NCBI RefSeq assembly: GCF_020882245.1
Contig: NC_083598.1
Location: 82,837,714-82,901,713, forward strand
From: Rhopalosiphum padi
Lineage: Eukaryota > Arthropoda > Insecta > Hemiptera > Aphididae
Length of the DNA: 64,000 nt
Direction: 5' to 3'
Positions within the stretch are counted from its first letter, which is position 1. The number at the start of each line of letters is the position of its first letter. Below, piece after piece: positions 50,401 through 62,016 of this stretch. Under the pieces are notes generated by a model. The model saw only the letters and a program-made list of their open reading frames with translations, did no database searches and was not told the DNA's origin. The position numbers and the translations under genes are program-made.

Positions 50401-53400
50401 TCATTTTATAATACTTATTGTTCTTGTTAAACTCTTTAATCGATTTCATTGAATTGTATTTACTTTTCAGAATTATATATTTGCATAAATAGGTTTATGT
50501 AAATGTGTAATAATATTATTTATTAGTAACAGAAACTAGAACGAACAAAAATAATACATTTGATAATTCAGACTTTGTGATGTAACCAAAATCTTGAAAG
50601 GTTTCACCCCCAAACTAGGTAATGTGTCAGAAATATTCCAATAGTAAATGGTGTAAATAAAATGTTAGCTGGTTATAAAGCTATGTATGAAAAATATAAA
50701 TGATGACAAACATACAATGTAAATGTTTGCATCAAGTCCTGGTCTTATTCTCTTGATCTTTATAAACAATGTCAACAAGGTAAATAAAGTAAGCAATAAG
50801 GACAAACCTTATCAATCATAGATAGATTATATTCTGAAAATATAACAAAATTATAATTTATGAATGTATGTATATAGTATATGGAAATCTCTTTTTAGAT
50901 CAAAATAAGTTTTAGCAAGTTATCTTGAACTCTAGAAATAATAATTATTTTATTATATACTTACAAATATTGTAATTGAAAAATATTTTCAATGATTGTT
51001 AATTGATGGATTGATGGATATTTAGTAATATAATTTATACACTTTATATACCAACCTTATATTTTATGGTATAAAGAAAAACATAATTTATTGTTTAAAT
51101 CTTACATAATTATTGATTACGTTAGATTAAATTAAATTAATGAAAATCTTAGTATAAAGAATTCATTTTTTAATTTTGTTTTCTTATAAAGTAATAAAGC
51201 TATGTAAGCAAATTAAGTTTTAAGGGCAATAATAACTTAAATGAACCATCATTTTTTAAATACTTATTAAATAGATTTTTTTTCAATAGAAAATAAAAAA
51301 TATATATAACCACCAATAAACCAAAAAAATAATTTTTTATTTCTAATTTATTTTTTTTAGCTGTTTAAATTTAAAAATATATTTTTTATTATTTTAATTC
51401 ACAGTCTACATTTTATTGACAATTTAAATATCATCTAAAGCCAACGATAATTTTAATACTCAATCAGTAAAACCCAGAAACCTTATTTATTCAAAAATGT
51501 TTAGCATGTATTTCCTTCATACAATAAATACCCTTTTTATAACTTATAATAATAGTTTATTCATTTATTTGATAAGAATATTTTTACTGAAAATTTCTTA
51601 ATATTGGTTATAGTTACTAGTAAAATAAATAAGAACTATATTTAAGTCATATAGAATAACATTAGAAATTAAAATTGAAATAGAATCAATAAATACAACA
51701 AAACTTAAAAAAAATGTTACGGGTCACTTTGCTAATGTTTAAAAGGATTAATAAAACAATCCTTTTATTATGAGTTCAAGTATAATTTAATATATTATTC
51801 TAAGTATATACATAGGTAATGTATTTATATTTAATCCAAAAAAATAATAGAATAATCCACTTTAAAACATTAAAATTTTAAATATTTTGTAATATAAAAT
51901 ATATAACTAAATATTGTTTAGTAATTACTAATAAAAACCACTTTTAATGTAATGTTTGAAACATTAATATTGAATATAACAGTAACAATGGCCATTGCTT
52001 TAAATTCTAATCTTAATACTCTATAGTAAGAGTTTTCGACTTATGGCCAAACAAATTAATGTTTTGAAAATAATATATTAGTTTTCATTGTTTTTAATTT
52101 ATTACTAAAACATTTAAAAAAAAATTTGGAGACTACTGTTTTAAAAACTATACAGCTAAAACTACAAGTTTAAACAATTAGAAAAAGTAATAGATAAGTA
52201 CTTTTAATTAGATCTTAAATATTTTAAAATAAACATTATTTGACTTCAGAATTCTACCATGAAATAGATATAGATAACCTTCAATAATATTCTTAGATCT
52301 TATTATATAATAAAACATCAAATAGTAACATTAAGTTTTATTATTACATTTTTTTTTTGTTTGTATAGTACTAATTTGGGAGTAGGCCTAAAGGCATAAG
52401 TTTGTACGCCTATTTGGCAGAATTTCTAGTTGGGCACCCGTAGGTTTCTGCCATGTTCAATAGAGGGGTGATGGCCTAGCCCCTTAAACAGTTGCCCAAA
52501 GAGAGATGCCGCCCGTGGCCAGGGTACGAACAGGCGCCAGTATGTGTCAAAGCCGATGCTATAGCCTACTTGGACACTCCGTTCTTAAATTTAAAAATTA
52601 TAATGCTATGACTATACATGCAATATGCATCTAAGTAAAATATAAGTATATAATTTACAATAAGTTCATGAAAATTAATTTTGTTAAAGACTATAAGTAT
52701 GACAGTCATTTTCTTTACGCTTATAGATATTTGTGGGATAATAAAAAATTACCTATCTGCCCAAAATATCTAGGAGGAACTAGATGAATTTTTCAATTGA
52801 TATATAGAGCTACTTGACAGTTATGAACCACTTCAAACAACAATTTAAACAGAAATTAAATTGTTAACCACTGTTAAAGCATAATTATTAGATTTCTTGC
52901 TTCTTACAAAAGCCAAAATTGTATGTCTTACTAGATGCATATTATATGTATAGACATAGCATACCTATTTTATATTCAATAATTTTATGTATTGACAACT
53001 TTAGAGAATTTAAATTTAAGAATAGTTTATGCAAAAAATTTAAATTATCACAAAAACATAAACATGCTGATTAAATGAATCAGAGATAACTTTGATAAAA
53101 TTATCCCGAATAGTTTTAAATTCAATTATGAATAAAAAAATTAATAATTTTAAATAGTATAATATAAGGTATTATTTAATAATATTGCATAAACATAAGA
53201 AAGAACCAACATATTCCTAAATATAACTTATACAATATAAATTAAATGCAAGAACATTATAAAATATGTTAGTTAGAAATGTATAATATGAGTAATCTCA
53301 AAAATAATAAATAGATATAATCCAGTTAACTTATGTATGATGAAAACTATAAGGACACTTATAAAAAAAACCCAATATTTAATGCATAACTAAAATAATA

Positions 53401-55499
53401 TTTTATACACACTTCTTTCATAAATAAAGAAATTTATAATTTTTTTTCAGTAGTAACCTCGAGTAATACATTATATTTCTAAAAATAATATGCATAGACG
53501 ACATTTGTTAATAATTTAATGTAGCATTATATATTTATACATATATCATCAGGAATAACCTAATACTTAAGAGTCCTAAAGGTTATTGTATAAGTTTATA
53601 CAATTTTGAGATAGGTATAAATTATTATTATACTTTATTATGAACTGTAATTTATTCCTTGTACAATCTTAGATAAGATTAGGTAATAGGCAGTTTGTCA
53701 GGTACCTAATTGTTATTTCTTACTTTTACTATTTCTACTAGGCATGCAATATGTGGTAATTATAATTAGGTTCAGAACTTAATACATTTGAATATATATT
53801 ATTTTCTAGTATGTTACTTGGTTATAGAAATTTGATTTCTGAATTAATAAAGAATGTAATGGTGCAATTTTTATTTTTCCTTATTGTCATTTTTGAATAC
53901 TTATATTTGATAATTTGGTCATTTAATGCATCTGTATACTTTCTATTAAAATATATTGTAGTTTCATTATTTTTTTTAGAAAATTCAAAACATATCGAAA
54001 ATAAATAACTAATATGGAAATGGTTAACCTATTTTTCCTTTGAATAACTGTCAAATTACTTTATTCTTAAAATCCTGAATTGGTCATATAAATGCACATA
54101 CAAATATAATTGTAATTTACCTGCTTTATAAAGCAAAAGATAAATTTGTTAGCTACATTGTATTTATTGTAAGATAATTGATTGTGTCATTGTTTTATAA
54201 TATTTTTTGTAGAAGGGTGCTAGCTGCTAAGTAGTAGTAAATAATGTATTTTTCAATTAACGGATAAGTCTTAATATTGCTTTCTATCTTATTTTTACAA
54301 TACTAAAAATCGGTAAAACAGACATTTAAACATAATTTTACTCTGCATTTTTAAGAAATTAATTTAATAGAATTTTCTCGGGGATTTTATTGTAATTTTT
54401 TGAAACATTTTATAACAAAAGGCTTATTACTAATAATTGTATTATTGTACTTTATTTAATCTAGGTAAAATATCTAAATTATAAAATGACATCAAAATTA
54501 AATAAAAAATAAACAAATAAACCAAGTGTGCATAAAAAAAATAAAAATAACCAATTATTCTTGAAGTGTTTTAAAATAGTTGATAGTAATATAAATTATT
54601 GGATTTTGGAACTAGATAAAGTTTTGTATATCTTCTCCTTTTTAAAGTCTATTCATTAGAATTATTAAATCAAAATATTTAGAGGAGCCAAGACACCTAA
54701 CCAACTTAGAAACAAATAATTTTTAAGATATAATACAGTCAAATTGTTTTAAGTGTTGGATGGCTTCAATGATTTTAAGGGTAGTTATGTACGACTAACC
54801 CCTAAAATAAGTATTAAACTAGATTATAGTATGTCTTAAATTAGCCAATTATAAATTAAATTAATTATAAGTGATAACATTTTATTTTAATTAAGATTAA
54901 ATTGTCTTAAATGTCTGGTTTCAAAACTAAACAAATATTTTCAAATGGTTAATTATCTTCAATGATTTATTGATTAATTAAGTTTGTAAATAAACACAAA
55001 TATCTACATTACCAGAAAAAAAATCTTATAATTATTCAACCCTGATATGGTTATGCCTACATTAAATTCAAATTTTATGTCATAAACTCTATCAAACTCT
55101 ACATTCCAATAGTGAACTATAGGTGCATTGAAATACAAAGATTACCTAAACATTTAGTTTCTTTCTTTATGCCAATAATCAATATACCTAATACATTTGT
55201 ACCATATTATTTCAAAACAACAATAAATAGACCAATCTAAATAATATGTATGTCATTAAGCAGTATATAGTGATATTTATAATATTCTATTTACCAAGTC
55301 TTAGTTCCCCAAAATTTCCACAGCCAATCTTCTTGCCAACACGGAAATTGGGACCAACCATGAGTACACTAGAGTTGGCTGATGATGACAAGCCATGTCG
55401 TCCGGCAACTGCTGAATGCATTGCCCTCGATCCAGTGGATTTTCCACCGCGCTTGTCATCCTTACCGTTTTGTTCCTTCTCCCGGTCCCTTTTCTGCAT
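44442..55499 (-). CDS. gish: Casein kinase I gamma (gilgamesh-type), 14 exons, 502 aa
   Basis: Exons in order are 55295-55499, 48158-48198, 47954-48023, 47665-47831, 47444-47558, 47224-47343, 46641-46811, 46436-46584, 45412-45489, 45202-45282, 45063-45125, 44729-44818, 44557-44663 and 44442-44493. All have GT/AG ends and consistent phases, totalling 1509 nt. The glycine loop is GCGNFGE (59-65), the ATP lysine K81 (VAIKM), the catalytic loop YRDVKPEN with D177, and DFG at 200-202. SLTGTARYMSINTH follows, the CK1 form of the activation segment. The C terminus carries STNGEL and DDPTAGHSN motifs and ends K-CCCFFKRKKKK, the CK1 gamma palmitoylation and basic anchor. The known family role is a plasma-membrane Ser/Thr kinase acting on primed substrates, including the Wnt co-receptor LRP6. 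Intron 1 is 7096 bp. The first ATG in frame (55497-55499) was used. The symbol follows the Drosophila orthologue and is inferred. Confidence 0.94.
44494..44556 (-). other. 63-nt intron that is open in frame (exitron-like)
   Basis: On the minus strand this segment starts GTATGATAAAAAG and ends GTTTATAG. It lies between the codons for D-D-T-K and C-C-C-F-F. Removal joins AA to A and restores the family sequence T-K-C-C-C-F-F. Its length divides by three and it has no in-frame stop, so unspliced RNA would insert 21 residues directly before the cysteine cluster. Confidence 0.8.
45412..45489 (-). other. Extra phase-0 cassette-like exon of CK1 gamma
   Basis: The 78-nt exon (26 codons) encodes a segment starting KRGLFNILRVIRNITK, with positive and hydrophobic residues in amphipathic spacing. 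Without it, the end of the kinase domain (DWTGKTM) would join directly to CTLVGSIQ, which matches the TPVGSVH-like segment of other CK1 gamma proteins. Splice sites are good (AAATCAG acceptor, GTAAGTC donor). It is probably alternatively spliced. Confidence 0.65.
48199..55294 (-). other. Large first intron of CK1 gamma (7.1 kb)
   Basis: The intron separates the glycine-loop exon from the exon carrying the ATP lysine. It is AT-rich throughout except for 52377-52590. No nested gene was recognised. The 65-codon frame at 53811-54008 is hydrophobic and low complexity, with no family resemblance. Confidence 0.8.
52377..52590. repeat. GC-rich island inside CK1 gamma intron 1, repeat-like
   Basis: About 210 bp of much higher GC content, with an abrupt change at both sides. 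It includes GGCCTAGCCCC, GATGCCGCCCGTGGCCAGGG and GGTACGAACAGGCGCC. No inverted ends, target duplication or open frame could be defined. A GGGTACGAAC stretch resembles a tRNA B box only weakly, so a SINE origin is possible but unproven. Confidence 0.35.
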
Positions 55500-56476
55500 G
55501 GCACCTGATTGTATATATTCCTCAACGAAAATTGGCCAATTTTAGCTCATTGTACGCCAAAATTTATTATAATTCCCTGACGTTCACACGTTGTGACCCA
55601 AGACAATAAACACTGTTATCATTGCATTAATTTTTTTTACAGAAATTTAATTCGCAAACCGAAACAGAACGCCGGTTTTATGACTGCATTCTTCTTGTTT
55701 AACTATAGACTAATTAAAAAACAATAGTTATATTAAAACATACGGTTAACCGTGTTGAAATTGGATAAAATTGAAAACGAAACAATTGCAGCTGAAACTC
55801 TCCATTTTTTGTGACTGATTAAAAAAATTATATATATATTACATAAAAGTGTGTGTGTATGTATATTCATATTACATATATACATTCACTAAACATGTGT
55901 TTCGGTATCAATTGCACTAGAGGGCAGTAGTATCGCCGAGTACAAAGAGAATACAATTTAGTTATACACAATTTTTTTTTTTTTTTTTTACTACTTTAAT
56001 TCTGAAAAATCAACTATCTTATTATTCAAGTTTACAGGCTTTTACTAATTACTTTTCTACATTATGTACTATTTCAGCTATTTTTCATATTTCGTCGTAG
56101 TCACATATTATTATCATTCCTACTGATAAATTAATAATTATTATTTTTTTGTGTCCAACACTGACGTCTCATGTCTATTTACGAGCGGCGTTGATCTGGC
56201 TCAGGATTGAACACCGGTCGATGTCCCGTACAAATTTAAATAAAATTACATTTTAATACAATTTAACAATTTATAATAATTTTATTATTAAAAAAAATAT
56301 ATTTAAAATCAAGTATGGATAGTATCGTAATTTTCGACAATATCGATTTTCTTTTTAGGTGTAGGTAAGGAGTAAAACGAATAACCGTAATTACTTATAA
56401 TGCTCACAAAATGTTTATATGTTTATATCATCATTTTATATTTGTGAAATTTTTTTTTAATATTTCGGCTATTTAT
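55500..56476. other. CK1 gamma 5' UTR/promoter side and AT-rich spacer
   Basis: The first ~150 bases lie directly upstream of the CK1 gamma ATG on the minus strand and should include its 5' UTR. There is no TATA box or other element I can place. A poly-T tract is at about 55971-55990. No other gene is seen. Confidence 0.4.
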
Positions 56477-56655
56477 AGGTGGGGGTGCATAGGCAGAGAT
56501 CGGGGGGGGACTTATGGGGGCTTAGCCGCCTCAAAATAAATAATTTGAAGTTAAAGCCCCCTTAACAATATTAAACAAACAATACCGTCATTTTGTACAG
56601 TTTGTAGAATTTTTATCATTATTTTATATTCTTATATCCACAATTATATAAATGT

Positions 56656-57029
56656 ACCTAGTACAGTGGTTCTCAATATTTTTAGTACCATCACGGCCCA
56701 AATTTACCCTGAAAAATCTTTCGCGAACCAAATGGTTTGACTTTTCAAAAAATAGTTATAAAAAACAAAATTTGTATTACATAAATATGTATAAATTTGT
56801 AATATATATATTTAGTATTTTATCGGTTTATAATTATAACCAATTTATTTTTATAAATGTACTTTTAATAATGAGGTGTATGCGAAATATGTGCTTGTTT
56901 TCTGTTATGGTTAAGTACAGCATTGACATCATAATTCAAAAAATTGTTCACGACTCACTAAAAATTGACTGACGACCCACCAATGGGCCGCGACCCACAC
57001 TTTGAGTCTTGAGAAACGCTGACCTAGTA
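56656..57029. mobile_element. SPIN-like hAT MITE (358 bp) nested in an older hAT
   Basis: The element is 56664-57021. Ends are CAGTGGTTCTCAA and, inverted, CAGCGTTTCTCAA. The subterminal text CCCATTGGTGGGTCGTCAG (inverse of the right end) and CGACCCACACTTTGAG recalls the CAGNGGTTCTCAA ends of the SPIN group of hAT elements. The target duplication ACCTAGTA is exact on both sides (56656-56663, 57022-57029). The 106-codon frame across it (56652-56972) is not a gene. Confidence 0.9.
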
Positions 57030-57131
57030 CATTACATACATACAATTTACCAATTTATTATTTACGGTAACATACCGAACAATTAAGATATTATTATTGG
57101 TGCTATTAAAAAGAATATTTCACCTCAAGTA

Positions 57132-57358
57132 TTTCCTAATATCTTTATAAAATGATATAGGTAACTTGCTTGTTCTGCTACGTGCGAAAGAAGTTTTTCT
57201 GCTATGAGGAAAATAAAAACGTGGCTATAAACATCTATACATCAAAAAAAAATTTAATGAATTTTCAATATAATATATTGAAAAAGATAAGACTAAAGCT
57301 TTAAGTAATGAAGCTATTTTAAATACTTTTAACAAAAAATGTAATAGAATAAAAATAA
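57132..57358 (+). pseudogene. hAT transposase C-terminal fragment, broken by stops
   Basis: One plus-strand frame reads FPNIFIK, stop, YR, stop, then LACSATCERSFSAMRKIKTW, a clear match to the hAT dimerisation motif (compare AERSFSKLKLIK in the intact element at 5.8 kb). Further stops follow at 57228-57230 and about 57271. Only this C-terminal part is recognisable. It is clearly inactive. Confidence 0.8.
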
Positions 57359-57576
57359 ATCAAGTTAAAAATGGTAATAGTATTTTATTAATTATTCTTT
57401 TTTTTTATGTTTGTAATTATTTAAGTTATTATGATAACGAGAACATTTGTTATGAGTGATTTAATGTAAAAATTAGTTTGTTAGGGGTGTGGGGGCAACG
57501 CCCCCACGGGTCTGTTTGGCAACAAATATTTGAGCCCCCCTCAATATTTCACAGGATTTCCGCCTATTAGGTGGGG

Positions 57577-59540
57577 GAATTTTTCAATCTTTTTAATTTT
57601 TTTCTAAAAAGGTTGAATAAAAATTATTCATATAATCATATGGTAGAATTGATTGACAAATTAAAAAGTTTTTCTTATATTATACCTATCTGTATAAAAA
57701 TAATAAAAATACATAGGTGTAATTTTTTATGGATTAAAAGTTAAAATTATGATAAAATTCGTAGAAATCGCAAAAAAATAAAAAAAAAAATGGCAAACTA
57801 TTTTGTAGTTAGAAATTCAAAAAAACATATTTTTATTTATACAAGTTTTTAAGATTTAATAACGCGATACCTAATAAAATTATAGTCATAAGTAATTTAT
57901 ATTGGAATCATAAAATCTAAAAATATATAAATTCAATTATTGTCTATAATATATCTAAACACATTTTAAGTTCAAATTTAGATGAAATTATACTTATTTA
58001 AACGATAAATAACGATGTTTATTATTTTATTAGAATTCAAAAATATTAATCGTGGGGTTTTAAAACTATTGCGTCCATTATTATTTTTATGAATTTTACT
58101 ATATGCAATGGCATTTTGTATTTATTTTAATATATTTAATATATTATCTATTGACTATTTATAATATGAAATTAATTTTTATTACTTTATGATATTATAA
58201 CAGAAAGATGTTAATACATGTTGAGTTACCTATACCTATATAAAGTTGATATAAACAAATATTATAATAAAATAATAAATGCAATATTTTCGGAAAAAAA
58301 TTATATCAACCCACCGTAGGTATATCTAATACTGTAATGTAGTCTGTAAGGGAAAAATAAATGTTTTAAATAACTTATACATCATATTGTTATCATGAAA
58401 TATATAATACTTGGTGCTAGTTATGTTAACCGACTCCACTTGGAAATGTTTTTCGTATACCTATGTAAAATAATACATACTTATATGGCTATATTGATAT
58501 ATCATTGAATACAAATTTAACACACACATAACCGTGACCTACTCGTCCCACTCGATACCTCTAATGTATTGAACAATTTAAACAGCGGTACCCACTTACC
58601 TACCTTTAAGATTCTGAGGGGAGCGATGAATGTATTGATTTTACAATGATGTGTGTTTATTCTATCATCACCTTTTGGGATAGTAAAAATGCTCCATATT
58701 ATTCAAAAATGGAAATAGCCAATATAGTAGGAAATTGGATTTAGTTGGTAGTGTTGGTACCTACTCATTCAAAAGTGAAAAATTCCCATTAATATTTTAC
58801 GATCGGGGATAAAATTTTTTTTTTAACAAACTGGAATTTTAACACAGATTTAACTTTCATAAAAATCTATTTTTTTTTTTTATAACTCGAGAATGTAACA
58901 CCAGTACACCCCAGTTACTTAAAATTTTTACTAAATGTTTATATTATCATTTTCTATTTACCATACAATTTTTTTTCTGTGAATGTCGATTAAAAATTAT
59001 TTACAGGTTATATAATATTTCAAAAACATTTAAATTATTTGATAGTTTGATATTCATAAAAATTATATTTAGTTTTAAAATGTATAGTACAAGGTTCTTT
59101 ACAAGATTTTCAGTATAGGTAAAGAAAATAAAATTCTATTAGAAAGCCAAATTAATTTATCGGGGCATTAGAAGTTCAATTTTTTAAGACGATAATATTA
59201 TTGGGTAGGTATATACTTATATTCACCCGTAAAATAATCATAACCTATCCTCAAACAATATTAAAAATACAAGCACAATTTTTTTTATAACCAACCTAGA
59301 ATTTTGACAATTCTAGTCAAGTATATTTTGTATAAATTGTTGATATGAAAAGAAATTTTTTTATTTATTTTTAAAAATAAAAATTAATTTGCTACCATAA
59401 AACCACCGCCTTAGTATAAAATTGAAGTATTTTTATTATTGTCCCAAAAGGATTTAAAAAAATAAAAAAACACATTATTATTGTAAAATCAATACATTTA
59501 TCGCTCCGCTCAGAATTTAAAATAAGTTTCAGTTACAATT
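57577..59540. other. AT-rich spacer, nothing recognised
   Basis: Low-complexity AT-rich DNA with homopolymer runs. No exon, repeat end or RNA gene was recognised. Confidence 0.45.
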
Positions 59541-59811
59541 CAGTGGCGGATTAACCACTAGGGTCGTGAGGCTCGAGCCTTGGGCGGCAACTTGTAGGGG
59601 GCGGAAAATTTGGTATGTTATTTTATTTTTATTCTCAAAAAAATAAAAATTGAACCATTACTATTTTTCACACCCGGGGCGGCTATAACCGATTAACCAT
59701 TACTCTTCGACGTTAGACCATTTAAACTACGATCCTTGGATAGTATTAAAAAAAGGGTGGCTGTAAACACTGAGTGTGCCTCAGGTTGCAATGAAGGTTA
59801 ATCCGCCACTG
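59541..59811. mobile_element. hAT-like MITE with 16-bp perfect terminal inverted repeats
   Basis: The ends CAGTGGCGGATTAACC and GGTTAATCCGCCACTG are exact inverses, and the length is 271 bp. The interior is G-rich near the left end (GGGCGGCAACTTGTAGGGGG). Flanks contain AGTTA near both sides but no exact 8-bp duplication. The ends resemble the left end of the MITE at 17019, so the two probably share one transposase source. Confidence 0.85.
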
Positions 59812-61853
59812 AGTTATTTAATTTATATTGAATTGAAACTTTGTTATTATTAGAATAATATAAATAATATATTAATGGTTCATACTTCATAATATGTGTC
59901 TTTTACAGTAAAATACGGAAATATGTGTGCGACTTAGTCCTCCGATCCAAGTCGAATACCTATTTGTATTTAGTACATTTACTATTTACTTTTATGAATT
60001 TTACATTCAATATAATTTTAGTATCAACAACTCACAGGCTACAATAGAAAAAACAAATATAATCTATAATTATTTGGTATAATCGCAGAATAATATGGTA
60101 AATTGGTATAATACTATAACGAGATAAACAGTGAATACTTATTAATTATTATAACCAAATTCATCTAATTATCAAACGGTTATTTGATTAAAAAAAATAA
60201 ATAAAAAGGCGGTTGTTTATTTTCTGTTTATCAATATTTGATGTTGGGCGTCAACATTTTAATAAAATAAATAAATATGTATATTTTTTTATTATGCCTA
60301 CATCATAATGCTGAAATTTTAAGATAAATGTCTTCATCAACATATAATATAGTATTCATAAGCAATGACAGTTGTAATACAATACTTATTTAGTTGTGCA
60401 CTTAATATTCACAATATTATTTTAATATTTGATGATTGGATCATAGGTTAAGTTAAATACAATTTATAGTTGGATTATTATATTGGTTTTAAAAAAAATA
60501 TTTATTTTGAGATACCTTTTTTTTTACATAATACATAAATGATTAATACAATTAGAAATTTATATTAAATGAGAAAATTTGAAACCAATAAAATAAATGT
60601 TGAGAGTAGGAAATAGTACAGTTAACTCTATTATTAACAGGATTGGGTGGCACAGCAACAGTGAATAATCAAGTTTACTGCATTTAGCTTTGCAAAGGGA
60701 ATAGAAATCAAATTTTGATAAACAGAAAAATTGTATTTTTGTCTGACTGAAAAAATGCATCAAACTATTTTTGCAAGCTATAATATTTTTGGTAGCCATA
60801 GTTACAACTATAAAATTAGTTTATTCGACATAAAATAAATGTACAGAGAATGGATGTTAGAGTTGGATTATACTTACTTTGTTTCTCTTACATAAATTCA
60901 AACCAATGAAATATGGGGTTATTTATTTTAATTTAAATTATATGCATATAAACTTGCATTTAAAAAGAATATTCCAAGTAAATACCTTGATTATAGTGAA
61001 TGTAAATACAGCAACAGTCATATAGTATGCGGTCTACCGCAAATAAATAAATTAAAAATTATATCGTATTATAGTATATCATTATTTTCAATAATTAAAA
61101 AATTTGTTTGTCAAAAAAATTGTTTTTAAGAATGATGAATATTAGGTTGTTTTATGTTCATTCGGTGTAGCAACAATTTAAATTACATAACCTATACGTA
61201 GGTATAAATTCATAGCACTTTCACACTTAAGACATTCAGAATTTTCATTATTTGCTAATTAAAAAATTTGTGGTGACTCGTCACTACTTATAATTAAATA
61301 AAAATCTTTTGCCAACATATTGAGTGTATGACTATGTATATTGTAGTGTCGTGCAATATGTGACATACTGAGCACATACTTTTACAAAATGTCGAAGTAT
61401 TATTATCAAGTCATAAAGTATAAGGCCATAAAGATAAAGTGTTCATCAAAGAAAAATATTAAGCTGTATCTAGCTAAACTTAGTCCCGTGTAAGAACTGA
61501 CCGGTCGCAAGTAGACAGCATCCTACAGCGGCCGATAGAACAAGTATGCTGGTAGACCGAATATTATATGACAGCCAATACAGCAGTGTGCCAATGTATA
61601 TTTCAAGTTACAAAGGTTATTAAAAAGTGATATTATAATTGTTTTCTTCGAACACGAGTCTTACCCATGTAAATTTGATAATGGGCAAGTAGTTTTATCT
61701 TTATTTTTATGAAAAACTCCTAAATTAACTTCAATAGTATAAAATCAGTGTCACAATTTTTATCCAGGGGTTATAAAAAGTTGTGGTCTTCAACAATATT
61801 ATAATGTATTAATGAATGTATAATATCAAAACAGATCATGATGAAATTTAATA
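59812..61853. other. AT-rich spacer with one small GC-richer stretch
   Basis: No coding exon is recognisable. The 79-codon minus-strand frame 60560-60799 has no family resemblance. At about 61482-61555 a GC-richer stretch (GACCGGTCGCAAGTAGACAG, CTACAGCGGCCGATAGAAC) stands out from the AT-rich surroundings without an identified function. Confidence 0.45.
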
Positions 61854-62016
61854 CAGTAGAATCCGCTTAATCGGGACACATTGGGTGGTAACCTATTTGT
61901 TCCCATTATCCGACTGTCCCGATTAATCGAATAACTAATAAACCTATACATTCGTTCGGGACTATGTCCAATCTGTCCCCTTTATGCAGTGTACCAAATA
62001 AGTGGATTCTACTGTA
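61852..62016. mobile_element. pogo/Tigger-like MITE (161 bp) flanked by TA
   Basis: The element is 61854-62014. Ends are CAGTAGAATCCGCTTA and, inverted, CAGTAGAATCCACTTA, with TA immediately outside both. TA duplications and CAGTAGAATC-type termini fit the pogo/Tigger branch of Tc1/mariner elements. The interior contains further CCCGATTA/TAATCGGG half-sites. It is non-coding. Confidence 0.88.

Larger units (their letters stand above)
56477..57576 (+). mobile_element. Decayed hAT-type transposon with 8-bp flanking repeat
   Basis: The candidate element is 56485-57568, flanked by AGGTGGGG on both sides (56477-56484, 57569-57576). Ends are partly inverse: ATAGGCAGAGAT near the left end, and ATAGGCGGAAAT read inversely from the right end. 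G-rich subterminal tracts follow (CGGGGGGGGACTTATGGGGG; inverse GAGGGGGGCTCAAATATTTG). A transposase remnant (57132-57358) lies inside. A younger MITE (56664-57021) is inserted into it. The extra bases GTG before the left CATAGGC leave the exact left boundary slightly uncertain. Confidence 0.65.

Noticed and set aside
55301..55609. Alternative frames overlapping the first CK1 gamma exon
   Set aside because: The kinase frame with the GCGNFGE loop is decisive; the other frames are shadows.
56652..56972. 106-codon plus-strand frame
   Set aside because: It lies almost entirely within the SPIN-like MITE and has no protein similarity.
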